Source: Arion vulgaris (lineage: Eukaryota > Mollusca > Gastropoda > Stylommatophora > Arionidae). Taken from it: a stretch of DNA of 64,000 nucleotides. A program made the position numbers and the translations under genes. Of the stretch, positions 34,012-44,829 are shown in pieces. The DNA lies in NCBI GenBank assembly GCA_020796225.1, contig CM036756.1:50076363-50140362 (forward strand), in the 5' to 3' direction. Under the pieces are notes generated by a model. That model was given only the letters and a program-made list of their open reading frames with translations, was not told the origin of the DNA and searched no databases. How positions within the stretch are numbered: the first letter of the stretch is position 1; each line of letters starts with the position of its first letter.

Positions 34012-34033
34012 GAAAAGGAAAGACAGGGAGGAA
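34012..34033 (+). other. Polypurine tract candidate
   Basis: Twenty-two consecutive purines (ending AGACAGGGAGGAA) lie directly before TGTAACAG. A purine run abutting TG is the standard primer site for plus-strand DNA synthesis next to a 3' LTR. Confidence 0.5.
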
Positions 34034-34923
34034 TGTAACAGTATTACTGTTCCTGTGGGATAAGGGGGGATAAATTCCTGATTATATTTTAGTTGTTTAT
34101 TCCCTTTTTTTGATTTATTCCCCTTTTGATTCTTGTGTTGTGATGACAGTTGATGACAGCTCATCAGTTGTCACGAAGGTTACCTGAGTTGTAAACGAAC
34201 TCGGGGTTTTTGATATTTTTGAGTGAGCAGATAGATTGTACATTGAGTCTGGGACTGTACAACGAGCAGTACTATTGAAGTAGTCGATTTATGATTGAGG
34301 CTGGGACGAAGGACAGTAGGATGGGCATAGAAAATGGATAAGGGACAAGACGGTCGTGATGGTTTTCTTTGATTAGACGTCGTTATCTAATGTATAGGCA
34401 TCCGTATGATGTTAGTTTTCTACTGTTTTGGCATCTGTGTGATGTTATTTTTCTACTGTTTTGGCATCTGAGTGATGTTATATATTCTGCAAGACTGAAA
34501 ATGTGGTGAGTCACTGTCTTTTGGTTAGACAACGTCATTTCTACTGTGTTTGCATCTGTGTGATGTATTATATTCTACAAGCCTGAAAACGTCGTGAGCT
34601 ACTGTCTTCTTGGTTAGACAACGTCGTTTCTACTTTTTTGGCATCTGGGTGATGTTATATATTCTACAAGACTGAAAACGTTGTGAGTCACTGCCTTTTG
34701 GTTAGACAACGTCGTTTCTACTGTTTTGGCATCTGGGTGATGTTATATATTCTACAAGACTGAAATCGTCGTGAGTCACTGTCTTATGTCGACAGCATGA
34801 TTTTTGTACTGTTTATGCCACTGTGTGATCCTAAAGTTCTGCAAAACTGAAATTTGTTGTTGTGAGGTTCTTCGTACTACGAAGGACAAAGGATACGGAC
34901 CAGGAGATTAATTTAAGGTAACA
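34034..34923 (+). repeat. LTR-like sequence (3' LTR or solo, tentative)
   Basis: Starts TGTAACAGTATTACTG after the purine tract. A possible end is GGTAACA at 34,923; this is weak. No second LTR is in the window, so neither length nor end can be confirmed. It holds the minisatellite at 34,397-34,830. Confidence 0.35.
34397..34830 (+). repeat. About 88 bp minisatellite, four units
   Basis: GGCATCTG.GTGATGTTAT recurs at about 34,398, 34,430, 34,463, 34,550, 34,639 and 34,727. The last four are about 88 bases apart and share TTCTACAAGACTGAAAACGT and GGTTAGACAACGTCGTTTC. The first two units are only about 32 bases long, so they are internally shortened. Confidence 0.85.
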
Positions 34924-35299
34924 TTATTAGCTGCTAAATTTGGCAATGTTCAATAAGTTGATTTATGTGAAATTTAATTTATTTGTATTGTATTATTGTG
35001 CATACTGTTTATGAGTAATGATTATGTGAAATTTCAATCTACAATAGATGCTTTATAATTACTGTTCTTGAATCGTGACGTTGGTGTTAGTTCTTTTGTG
35101 TTGTTTATTTCTTAGAGTGTGTATTGATGTATGTGAGTGGAGTTGCCATTAGGCGTGTTCGTTTGTTGAATCAGGTATTAGGAGTGTTCTTTGTACAGTT
35201 GTATAAGGTTCAGTAGACTGGTATACTGTATCACGTAACTTTTACTGGTACACTTGTTCCAATAGTTCTTATAGTTCTTTCAATTTTTGTTAGTTGTTT

Positions 35300-35480
35300 G
35301 TTAACATCACTGAGACATCCTCCACATATCTTAGGTTATTCGTTATTCATCCCTTGATGTTAAGTCCTGGTATCCCTTCTGTTTAAACACTTTTTTGGTA
35401 TTAATGCTAAATTGGCAAGGAGACATAAAACATTCCTGTCTCACCCCTTTTCTTTATTTGATTATATAACTAGTAGTTTT
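35300..35480 (-). mobile_element. RTE-like RT scrap
   Basis: The minus strand reads KGVRQECFMSPCQFSINTKK, a decayed form of the GVRQGC.LSP.LFNIY block. Flanks from 34,924 and up to 35,560 show nothing else. Confidence 0.4.
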
Positions 35481-35564
35481 TGTCAATTCCTACTGTTGTC
35501 TTTTTCTTCTTCTTCTGCGTTTGCCCACTGTGAATTCGGCATTTAGCTGCTGATCATTTTGATG

Positions 35565-35975
35565 TCTTTCATCGAATGGCATATATCGACGAAACAGGCA
35601 AAATTCTTAGGGGCCGTTTCAAACAACATTTACATGATATACGCCAATGCTCTGTGACCCCTGTACCCACTCATTTCAATGGAAGTGACCATTTGGGAGC
35701 TTGTGATGTCCAGGTCACAGCCATCCGATCCTGTTCCTCTGATGATCAAAGCCAATTTGCTCTACAACACACTACATTCCTATGCTTCTTAGTACTTTCT
35801 CTTCTCATGCTCCATATTCTATATGTGTATATGTTAAATGAATATATGTTATATATATATTTGATTTTTATTGTTTATCTTCTTTTTCCACTTTTAGTCT
35901 TTTAAATTTATTTCGTTATTCGTTTTTAGTCACAGATTTTTATTTTAGGGCCGTTAGGATTTTATTGTTGTATCC
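35565..35975 (+). mobile_element. Penelope-like element: GIY-YIG end and 3' UTR scrap
   Basis: Reads AYIDETGKILRGRFKQHLHD then IRQCSVTPVPTHFN, matching the endonuclease region near 50,060-50,180. AYIGETG has become AYIDETG, so the YIG core is lost. The 3' UTR (TTTAGTCACAGATTTT, GGGCCGTTAGGA) matches the subfamily at 53,064-53,275. It is cut by the MITE at 35,978. Confidence 0.75.
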
Positions 35976-35977
35976 TA

Positions 35978-36234
35978 CAGGGTGTTCAAGAAAAAGTAGC
36001 CTATCAATGGAGCTAATCTGTAATATATTTATGAAAATGAGAATATTCAGTTATAACGTAGTATAGGTCAAGGTTGTGTGATAGTGTGTAATTGTAGTGC
36101 GGGAAGGGGCGATGAACAAATGTGATGTAGGACGAGCTAGTCAGAACCAGTTTAAATAGTAAAGAGACTAAACGTAATAAGTAACTGGCAACTTTTGATT
36201 TGTTAATGGGGCTACTTTTATCTTGAACATCCTG
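35978..36234. mobile_element. mariner-type MITE with TA duplication
   Basis: 257 bases with terminal repeats CAGGGTGTTCAAGAAAAAG and, reversed, CAGGATGTTCAAGATAAAA, continuing into GTAGCC on both sides. TA lies on each flank (35,976-35,977 and 36,235-36,236). CAGG(G/A)TGTTC ends with TA targets are typical of mariner-like elements. No transposase. Confidence 0.8.
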
Positions 36235-36258
36235 TATATATAGTGTGCTGTGAAAGAA

Positions 36259-36620
36259 TTCACAAAATAGATGAGACTGCAGTAAAACTATTTGATTGTC
36301 AAAACACGTAATCACAAAGTACTGTAGTTTTACAAATTACAAAAACAATGTCAAAATACAGCAACGTTTCGACCAACAATGCCTTTATCAAGCAAACGAA
36401 CAACAGGAGTGACAAATTAAAAAAACATATGGACGACTACATACAAACGTTTCTAATGAAAATCTGGGAATAAAAACGAATAACGAAATAAATGTAACAC
36501 AAAAACACACATAAAAACTAGAAATAGAAAGGAAGAGAACGTTGCTGTATTTTGTCATTGTTTTTGTAATTTGTAAAACTACAGTACTTTGTGATTACAT
36601 ATTTTGCCAATCAAATTTTG
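36259..36620. mobile_element. Penelope-like element ends in inverted arrangement
   Basis: The left half (TTCACAAAATAGATGAGACT ... AGTACTGTAGTTTT ... CAACGTTTCGACC) is the element's 3' end in reverse. The right half (CGTTGCTGTATTTTG, AACTACAGTACTTTGTGATT, CCAATCAAA) is the same end in the forward direction. Almost all coding sequence has gone. The layout mirrors the longer element at 47,681-50,634. Confidence 0.75.
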
Positions 36621-37105
36621 TTTCTCTTTCTTTCGATTTCTTTACAAAAATTACACATTTTTAAAGGATATATTAAATATTACATTTTTATGAATTTTTG
36701 GTTAAACATACTCCCCAAAAATGGCTATTTTTGACCGAATTTTGAGGGAATTTTTACCAATAAATTTATAAAAAATTTAATATTTAATATATCCTAAAAA
36801 TCATGTGTAATATTTTAGATATTACAACTGCGCACCTTAGAGTGAAAACAGAATTCATTTACATTCATTAGATTCAGAGCCTTAGGGATTTGAAATTTTG
36901 TTTTGGCGGCCATTTTGTATTGTTTCCATGGCAACGCTTTGAAATTATTATTTTTTACTCATTTTTTCTACTATTCTAAGTCATAATCTTTCAAAATGGT
37001 TATACAAACTTTACATTAATGTGATAACAATGAAAATAGCTTCAAGATCCCCATACTCCCGAATAAGTAGTGAATACAGTTCAAATTATGTCAGGAAACA
37101 CTTAC
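36621..37105. other. AT-rich intron, no gene seen
   Basis: Contains two inverted stretches of (A/T)AAATATTTAATATATCC near 36,665 and 36,778, possibly the ends of an unclassified MITE of about 140 bases. Nothing else supported. Confidence 0.35.
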
Positions 37106-37188
37106 CAATTCTTTGCTTGTATTCCTTCAATTGCTCTTTAGCATCCTTAACATTTTTGTTTCTTGCCACTGTGTTCTCAACCAGCATT
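37106..37188 (-). CDS. Host gene exon (MLVENTVARNKNVKDAKEQL)
   Basis: Eighty-three bases between acceptor CTTTTTTCTTATGTTAACAG pattern and donor ATTG|GTAAGT, both strong. The first base completes a lysine codon from the exon at 52.8 kb; the last base starts the valine completed at 30,910. The reading is MLVENTVARNKNVKDAKEQL then KEYKQRI, helical and charged. Perfect phase agreement on both sides is the main support. Confidence 0.7.
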
Positions 37189-37424
37189 CTGTTAACATAA
37201 GAAAAAAGTTGCTATAAAAAGATAAAACTATTAAAAGTGAGACATTACAAAATTGTAACAGTAGAAACAATGCCCAGTGGATGAGGCTCTACTAATTATG
37301 ACACTGGTTGATATGCAGAAATTATAGTAAATAAAATATAAACACTCCTGCAGAAAGTTGTAGGACAACATGATAAAAAAGCATGTAATTAGATTAGTAG
37401 TCTGAAAATGGAGATAACAGATTA

Positions 37425-38235
37425 ACTCTACTTACTAGGTCAAATGTTTTTGTTAGATCTATGAAGGCAACGTATAGTGGTGTTCTTTGTTCACGACATT
37501 TCTCCTGCAGTTGTCTCAAGGAGAATACCATGGCGATGGTGGATCTGAATCCAAATTATGACTCAGGATATACTCGGTTTGCTAGCTTTTGTAGCCCATT
37601 TAGTACAACGAGTGCAAAGATCTTCCCCACAACGCTGATATAAATGATACCACAGTAGTTGTTACAGTCCCCACGATCACCTTTTATATGAATACAAGGT
37701 GATGATGTTTGCATCTCTCATGTCCTGAGGCACTTCTCTCTCCTCCCAGCAAAAGCACAATAATTGATGCAGACTGCTCAGAAGGGATTGTTGGATTGGG
37801 TGGAATCTAGCTCTAGATAATGTCTCCATCTGCTTTTTGTGATCAATTAGAATTTCCCTGCTTTTGTGTTAAAGGGTGCAATCTTTTTGATTGTTGGGAC
37901 AAAGGCCTTTCTGATGCCTTCATAAACACTTCTTATGTTTCCAGTATCAAAAGAGAGCTGAATACTTCTGCATTATTCCTGTCAGTAGTCATTTACACTT
38001 ACCTGGCTGTTTTTTGTGTGACATTTCTTGCAGATCTCTAAGTGCAAGAAGTGACTTGACACTGGGATTGTTTTGGTAGTTCTGCAGGTCAGTTCTTTTT
38101 TCTGTTATCACAGATTCCAACTCTACTATGTTTGCAGCAAACCAATCAGGGTTTTGTCGAATTATATATGACGTCCTGGATGTAGTACCATTTGTTTCTA
38201 GTCGATTCTATGATGCAGTACAACCAACTCGGGAA
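37425..38235 (-). mobile_element. RTE-like LINE family C copy 2 (linker and RT start)
   Basis: Minus strand: IRQNPDWFAANIVELES near 38,160, SLLALRDLQEM near 38,045, then after shifts SLLSSLHQLLCFCWEE near 37,780 and near 37,450 the fingers region with IDLTKTFDLVS. Order and words agree with the linker and RT N-terminal part of the copy at 6,715-8,420. It stops in the palm and is dead. Confidence 0.7.
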
Positions 38236-38254
38236 TTATTATTTGGATAGCTGC

Positions 38255-38360
38255 TACAATCGTTGCATCTCATTTACAAACAGGCACAGATGAAGAGAAT
38301 CATTGCATCTCATTTAGGAACAGACACAGATGAAGCATATCATTGCATCTCATTTACTTT
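38255..38360. repeat. Short tandem repeat, about 45-55 bp, three copies
   Basis: CATTGCATCTCATTTA recurs at about 38,265, 38,303 and 38,341, the first two followed by AACAG(G/A)CACAGATGAAG. It lies between LINE C copy 2 and the LINE E stub. Confidence 0.75.
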
Positions 38361-38399
38361 AGCTCGGAGGTTTCAACACTGCATGCGAATTTGCTATAG

Positions 38400-38468
38400 C
38401 AGCTTTTCATGTTTATAAAACACAGTGGAATTCCTTACCATCTTAGAATACGCCATAGACTTTCACGG
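38400..38468 (-). mobile_element. LINE E copy 2: RT stub beyond the hAT insertion
   Basis: Minus strand RESLWRILRWXGIP at the lower edge of the ZMYM-type hAT. It continues FVDFEKALDSIHRE on the other side (40,985-40,927) once the transposon and one TTTCACGG are removed. LINE E similarity ends near 38,400. Confidence 0.75.
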
Positions 38469-40918
38469 CAGCGCCGGATTAGCCTAGTAGCAGAAGTAGC
38501 AAATGCTACGGGCCCCGAGCTTCAGGGGGGCCCAGCGCCTCTGGAGGCCCCGCGCCTCTGGAGGCCCCGCGCTTATATGACAGAGCTAAGCTGTCACTAG
38601 TCATAAACAAGGAACCAAGGTTGGTAGGTGGGTAATAATATCCCCCTTTTAATTTTTCTTATTTAGGTTAGGACCAAGGTCATGTTTACTCAATTTCGGT
38701 CTAATGTGGGCGGTCACATTGATCTCACTAACAACGCTATAGTTTGTGTGTGTGTAGGAGTGTCCCCTTTTGCACACGCTTCTAATAAACGAAAACTTGA
38801 AAGCTTAAACAAAAGGACCAGTAAATTTTATTCATAACCCAGTTAAAGTTTCTGTTCGTTAAGAAGTTTTTGCGCGCGAAACTTAGTTTAAAATAAATGC
38901 AAGTGGTCGGTTTACGAAAGAAAGATTTGACGACTGGAAAAACGCAAATAATTTGTTGAAAAGACATGAAGAAAGCACCTCCCATAGACAAGCGACAATT
39001 TCGCTGTTAATTTGCAAAAAGAAGGATGCGCGTGTCGATTCTCAACTTGTAAGGCAAATTGAGACCGAACAAACAAATTGGCGGACACTTTTAGAGCGAA
39101 TTACTTCAGTTATCCAATTTTTAGCAGAACGAGGTTTTGCATTTCGGATTAGTGATGGAACTATAGGTTCACCTCTTTATGGAAATTATTTAGGTTTGTT
39201 GGAATTAATAGCCAAATTTGACATTTTTCTGGCTCAGCACATAAATACATATGCAAATAAAGGAAAGGGACATACATCATACTTATCAAAAACAACATGT
39301 GAGAAATGTATCCATCTAATTGCATCAAGCTTGCTGGATCATATTATTTTCCGAAATTAAGTAATGCAAATACTATTCAGTATCACTGGACTCTACTCCA
39401 GACATTTCGCATGTGGACCAACTCACTCTAATAGTACGCTATGTGTTACCATCTGGACCAGTGGAAAGGTTTGTCAAGTTCTTGGATATGGAAGGTCATA
39501 CTGCTGAACAACTCGCCCAAAGTTTACTTAATTTTTTAAACAAAAATTGCATTGATATCAAAGACTGTCGTGGTCAAAGCTATGACAATGCTAGCAACAT
39601 GAGTGGGAAATACCACGGCTTACAAGCACACATTAAGGAGATAAAGCGTACGCAGAATACATTCCTTGCTTTGCACATTCACTGAATGTTGCTGCTAAGT
39701 GTGCTGCAGAATGTTGTATAGAAGCATCCATTATTTTCGATTTAGTTGAAAACCTATATACATTCTTTTCCGCTTCTACCTATCCATGGGGTATTCTTAC
39801 AAAAGCACTGGAAGATACAGGTTCAAAACTCCGACTTTGAAGAGACTGTTGGACACCAGGTGGTCTGCCCGAGCTGATGCGACAAGGCACTTTTATGTTG
39901 TTTTACCACTATCAAACAAGTTTTAGATGACATCTCAAATTACATGATCAAAAGGTAGAGTAATCAAGCGAATGGGCTAGTTTTGGAGATGAGTAAGTTG
40001 GAAACGGGAATAGCGACCATTTTGTGGAACGGAATTGTAGAACGCTTGCAAGTGTCTAGCGCTTCATTACAGTCACCTGATCTAGACCTTAACACGGAAT
40101 ATGCCCTTTATGAATCGTTACACGGGTACGATCAAGCAATGCGGCCTACATTTTCAGAAATTGAGGCCAAAATCCTGACTGACTGTCAAGAATACCAGCA
40201 ACAAACTTCAAAACGACGCAAGCGAAATACCAAATAAGACGATTTCAGCGGCTTTACTATGCTCAATAAAGTTGTAGAAAATCAAACACCCAAACACAAA
40301 TTAGAAAGTCAGGTGTTTATTGCCATAATTGATAACGCATGGAAGCATACCATAGAATGATTGGTGTATTTGGAATACTTCGGCAGTTAAAATCTCTTAC
40401 AGCAGAAGAGATCTTGAAAATAACTCCAATTTATTGTCAGCTATTACCAATAGGATTTGGAAGAAAGCCTAGACGACGAACTTGTGCAGTTCGCTGAATT
40501 TCTTAAAACTAATGTAGCTGCTGCTATTGGCAACGAAAAGCATGCTGCAATTTTATAAATTTATAATGGAAAATTCATTAGAGTCGTGTTTTCCAAATGT
40601 AGAAATAGTCTTACAAATTTACTTGTCTTTAATGATTACTAACTGCAGCGGAGAATGTTCTTATTCAACATTAAAGCGTATAAAAGTGAGTTAAGAAACA
40701 TGATGGGACAAGATCGTCTAAATAACCTCACCTTAATGAACATTGAATGTAATTTACTTAGAGAAATTGATTTGTCTAATATTATCTTTAAATTTGTTCA
40801 TATTAAATCGAAACAAGTATGTTTGTAAAAGTTGTGTTTTATTATTTATTATCATACAAAACCTAGGGCCCCGCGCTAAAATTTGCTACAGGCCCCGCGT
40901 TGACCTAATCCGGCACTG
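38469..40918 (+). mobile_element. hAT transposon (ZMYM1 type) with TTTCACGG duplication
   Basis: 2,450 bases. Ends are CAGCGCCGGATTAG and, reversed, CAGTGCCGGATTAG, flanked by TTTCACGG at 38,461-38,468 and 40,919-40,926. Inside both ends is a GGGCCCCG(A/C)GC-type block (38,510 and 40,866). It carries one transposase relic on the plus strand. It sits in the RT gene of LINE E, so it is younger than that LINE. Confidence 0.9.
38900..40790 (+). pseudogene. hAT transposase relic (TTF finger, DUF4371-like, ZMYM1 type)
   Basis: Starts with the end of a TTF-type finger (DDWKNANNLLKRHEESTSHR near 38,927). The frame 38,953-39,360 is open for 136 codons, then the core DSTPDISH near 39,390, PVERFVKFLDMEGHTAEQLA at 39,455, and the conserved DCRGQSYDNASNMSGKY near 39,564. 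After several shifts the C-terminal dimerisation part reads YSTLKRIKSELRNMMGQDRL near 40,662. About 30% of the usual middle is degraded. Stops near 39,360 and 39,684 and further shifts exclude function; I see no sign of host use. Confidence 0.85.
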
Positions 40919-40926
40919 TTTCACGG

Positions 40927-41534
40927 TGTATGCTATCTAATGCCTTTTCGAAGTCTACAAAGTTGATACATAGTTTGCTTTACCATTCTGTGCATTGCTC
41001 TATGATGTTTCTAAGACAAAAATTTGGCCTATACAGCTCCACCCTCTGCAAAATCCTGCTTGTTCCTTTCTCAGTCTCTTATCCACAGCATCAGTAATGC
41101 ATTGCACTATGATTTTGCTTAAGATTTTACTTGGGACAGAAAGTAGTGTTATTCCACGCCAATTATTATAATCGGCAAGGAGCCCTTTTGGGTCCTCTGT
41201 TCTATGCATCTGGTATTATTTGAGCGTTTCATATAGATGTAAACAAGGGTTGTAGTACACTAGCTGAGAGTTCTGGGTCTATTTTGAATAATTCTGCGTT
41301 TAAGTTATCATTCCCTGATGCCTTGTTATTCTTAAGAGATTTAATGGCTGTAATGATCTCATCCTGGCTGGGTGTTTCGACGTCAATTTCTAGTTCCTCT
41401 GTTGGTTCTGGTACGTCTGCTACTACTGTTGGTGGTGGTCTGTTTAGTAATTCTTTAAAATGCTCTGTCATCGCATTTCTTGTTCCTTTTCCGTTGTCAA
41501 TGGTAATCCATGTTTCAGTTTCAGTTTGGAATAT
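40927..41534 (-). mobile_element. LINE E copy 2: linker and RT N-terminal part
   Basis: Minus strand: TWITIDNGKGTRNAMTEHF near 41,510, FKELLNRPPP, the 0-motif KNNKASGNDNLNAELFK near 41,320, YNNWRGITLLSVPSKIL near 41,165, KEQAGFCRGWSC near 41,060 and FVDFEKALDSIHRE near 40,985. It continues at 38,468. Upstream it is interrupted by LINE D copy 1. Confidence 0.8.
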
Positions 41535-44425
41535 CTTCATTGCACTCCGGACATGTCCATAGGTGCTCCAATCTCCTTCGCAATATCTCCAACAGCGTCC
41601 AGCGACTGACCGTACCAGTTCGATTTTGATTGATGAGCCTACTCATGTTCCTGTTATGCTGTTCTTTTCTTGCTACTCCAATCTTCAAACCCAGCTCCTG
41701 CAATCTAGTAGTTGACGTGGATTGGTTTAAATGAAAATCTTCTTTGCGGCCACGCTCCATGAGGGCGTTCAAAATATCAGCTCTATCCACTGGCTGGCCC
41801 TCTGATATGGTGGCAGAGCCAGCCAGCCTGTCTGCTTTCTCATTGCCAACGACACCCATGTGCCCCGAAATGAAGATAAGTGTAATTCTGCAAATTGTTG
41901 ACGCCTGCAGTGATTCAGTATATTGTCTGCGCACCTAACCAGCCCCTACCTTGTGGATCATACTCAATGAATCACTCAGAGTGCATGCATGCGTGTAGTT
42001 TTGTGACTCCAGTCAGGAGGCTCCATTGTCATGCTGCTTGTTGTCATACGAAATGCACCACTGGCCTCATGGACCATTCTGCCACATGAGCTTGCAGAGA
42101 AGGCGAACTACCGATCCATCCGTGTAAATCACAACGGCACCTTCATTGCAGTTTTTATCAATGATAGCCTAAACGTCTGCATTCAGCGCCATGGGATTCC
42201 TCTCTTTGCAACTTTTGTCAAATTTAATGATGGTGAAAAAAGTGTTCCCATATATTGAAGGCATCGGTATCCATTCTTCCCCATAATCGATATTTGTGAG
42301 CCCGCATACCAGCTGAACAGTGTCTGCAGCACGGCCAACCCCGACTTGCCCGCTTTAATCGATTTCCTCCAATGGTGCTGAGCAGATCTTGCAATGGGTG
42401 ATCCTTTTTAGCACTTATTTTGAGGTACGCACGTACTCCAGCTATCTTGAGTCTATATTCCATGGTCGGGAAATCCAGGAGAAACCTCATCGCCACGCAG
42501 GGTGTATCCCGTGTGCAACCGAGAATGATACGCATAGCCTCATTCTGTATTATTTCCAGTATTTCAATTTGCGTTTTACTAACAGTGAGGACGGCCATTA
42601 CATATTCAATGGTGGAGAGAACCAGCGTCTGATACAGGGTGACAAGAAGCCGTTGCACGATATTAGCAGCCGCCATAACTCTCATTGCTGCTAAACCTTT
42701 ACTTGCTTTGATAATGACATAATCAACATGTTCCCTGAAACATAGACTGCGGTCAAATTGCACACCCAAAAATTTCATCAATTTAGCTCTGGACAAACTA
42801 ACACCGCAAAGTTCTACAATAGGTGTACATGCGTTAACAGTGTGATTATTGAGTGAGAACCATGTTACTGTCGCTTTTGTAGGGTTAACCAGTGCACCAG
42901 AGACATCACACCAGTTTGTGATGCGGTCAAGTTCCTTCTGTATCTCACCGGCAACCGCATCCCTGTCTTTACCCTGTCTATACACTAAAATGTCATCAGC
43001 AAATGACAAAGTTTTACCTCTGCCATCGAGTTGTTGTTTTGTGATTGACACAGTGTATATGTTGAATAAGACAGGTGAAAGAGGAGAGCCCTGTGGCAAT
43101 CCGGAATGTACAGTCACCTGTTCAGAAAACCAACTACCACATCGCAGTACAACCTTCCTTTTGAATAGCGCAGCAGCTATCCATCGGATGTAGAGAGGGT
43201 GCACCTGGAGTTTGATTAGCTGGTGCATAAGATAATCATAGGGCACTCTGTTTTATGCCTCTTCCAAGTCCACCATTGCCGCACATGTTTCAATACCTGC
43301 ATGGAAACCCTTGAAGACATCATAGGCAAAGACCGCAGCGTTGCACCATGTTTCTTTCCCAGATCTGTAACCTCCGAGTGTGTGGAAAGACATGACGACT
43401 TTCGAGGTCCCATGCCAGTCGACGTGATATGATTTTCTCAAGAAGTTTGCCTGTCGTATTTACAATGCAATAATTCTGTAGCCGGCTATCTGAGAGTGAT
43501 CCTTGTTAGGCTTCGGCAATGGTAGTAGTAGGTAGCTATGAAGCCACTCTTCCCTGATCGCACCGTCCTTGATACTGACATTGCATTCTTTTACCAGGTC
43601 CTCCTTGTCTTCATTCGATAAATCGACAATATCTTTATAGCGAATGCCATCAGAACCAGGCGCAGTGCTTCCTGAGGTTTTCAGTGTAGTCCTTATAATC
43701 TCAGCAGTGACACATAGTTCTTTATCTAACACCACATCGCTGCACAACTCTGCTATGGTCCCCTGTGTCATGAGTCTTTCTGCCTCATCATTGTGGTCTG
43801 TCTGCTGCAAATAGCGTTTGAGGAGAGCTGTACCCTTATTTTCGTCTGTCTTTTGCCAGACTGAGTCAGTGCTTTGGAAATCCCGGATGCATTGACGTCT
43901 CGCAGTACCATTTATGCGCTGGTGAAACCTCCAGAACGACGACAGAGATATTTCAGCGCAGAGCCTACTGCAGAATTCGTCCCATGCGACACTCTTATCC
44001 AGATTTGCACATGCTTTAAAGGACACAGTTTTATCTTCCATGTCCTTTTTCAGTTCCTTGTGATGTGCAAGTTGTGTGTTAGTGGACCTTCTGGTCTTCT
44101 GCCACAATTTGACAGCTCGTCTCTTAATCAGCCAGGCTTCCGCGACCATGTCATTCCACCATGGAGGCTGTGTCAGATTCCTTTGTTTATTGCGATGGGG
44201 TCTGATTTTACTGCGTCTGATCTTGCTGATAGTATCACACCCTGCTGTCATACCAAAAGCTGTGCGCACGTTCTCTGTGCCCCCATGTTCTGCGTTTCTC
44301 GACCAGGATCATGCACGGACAGTGATCACTATCATGATATCCAAGCATACTCCATTTGCACAGCGGCAACAGAGTGGAAGACACTAATGCCAAATCAATG
44401 AAACTGTCCCCTGGTCGACTTGCTA
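41535..44425 (-). mobile_element. LINE D copy 1 (endonuclease end, RT, RNase H)
   Basis: The best preserved LINE here. From the 5' side: endonuclease end PGDSFIDLALVSSTL and YHDSDHCPCMI (44,410-44,290); a 269-codon frame (44,269-43,460) with the linker and TAPGSDGIRYKDI; KPNKDHSQIAGYRIIAL; a 340-codon frame (43,246-42,224) with HSGLPQGSPLSPVLFNIY, the catalytic LSFADDILVYRQ near 43,010 and IQNEAMRIILGCTRDTPC. RNase H follows: VVIYTDGSVVR near 42,150, LSDSLSMIHK and GHMGVVGNEKADRLAG (41,855). The tail reads RRRLEHLWTCPECNE. Frameshifts near 43,250, 43,455 and 42,220 kill it. 5'-truncated in the endonuclease; inserted in LINE E. Confidence 0.9.
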
Positions 44426-44829
44426 GTCCATTTTTATCCTTTATGAAAGTGCTCGATCTCCTGTAATGTTTACCATTTATTAGTTTTGTCTTCTTCTTCT
44501 TCTTTGCGTTCGTTCTTTACGACCAATTTTAATCACTCTTTGTGATATGTTTGATCTTTGCCAAGAACGTGTATACGTTGCACATTGGTTTGGTAGGCCC
44601 CTAAACGCATAGATGTGTACACGTTTAGGACATGTGCATCCGATTTCAGCCAAACCTCCTTAGTTGCCTCTTACGACATACACGGCAGGTAACAGTGGTT
44701 CTATTCTTTACACTCCAAATTTGGGCCCCGGTAACCACTCGAGCGAGTATTAGTTTTGTAATTTTGTCCATTGTTCCTTGGTCCCATTTTTTTGCTGCTT
44801 CTTCAGCCTGTAATGCCAGGCCTTCGACA
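44426..44829 (-). mobile_element. LINE E copy 2: linker pieces either side of a SINE
   Basis: Minus strand VEGLALQAEEAAKKWDQG and MDKITKL near 44,826-44,760, then after the SINE INGKHYRRSSTFIKDKNG near 44,475-44,428. Together these give the usual RTE linker between endonuclease and RT. They show that the LINE E on both sides of the SINE, LINE D and RTE-H insertions is one element. Confidence 0.7.
44490..44747 (-). mobile_element. SINE S1, full-length copy
   Basis: 258 bases flanked by TATTAGTTTTGT at 44,478-44,489 and 44,748-44,759. Minus-strand order: CTCGAGTGGTTACCGGGGCC (A-box-like head), AAAGAAT, ACCTGCC, TATGTCGTAAGAGGCAACTA, GCACATGTCCTAAACGTG, CATCTATGCGTTTAGGGGCC, ACGTATACACGTTCTTGG, CAAACATATCACAAAGAGTG and a GAAGAAGAAGA tail. 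Confidence 0.9.

Noticed and set aside
33782..34164. Minus-strand protein genes
   Set aside because: Two short overlapping frames have no motif and cross the purine tract and LTR start.
34397..34830. CRISPR array
   Set aside because: Units are about 88 bases and similar throughout, with no short repeat and unique spacer pattern; context is eukaryotic.
38953..39360. A domesticated ZMYM-like host gene
   Set aside because: It lies between hAT ends with an octamer duplication and is broken downstream by stops and shifts.
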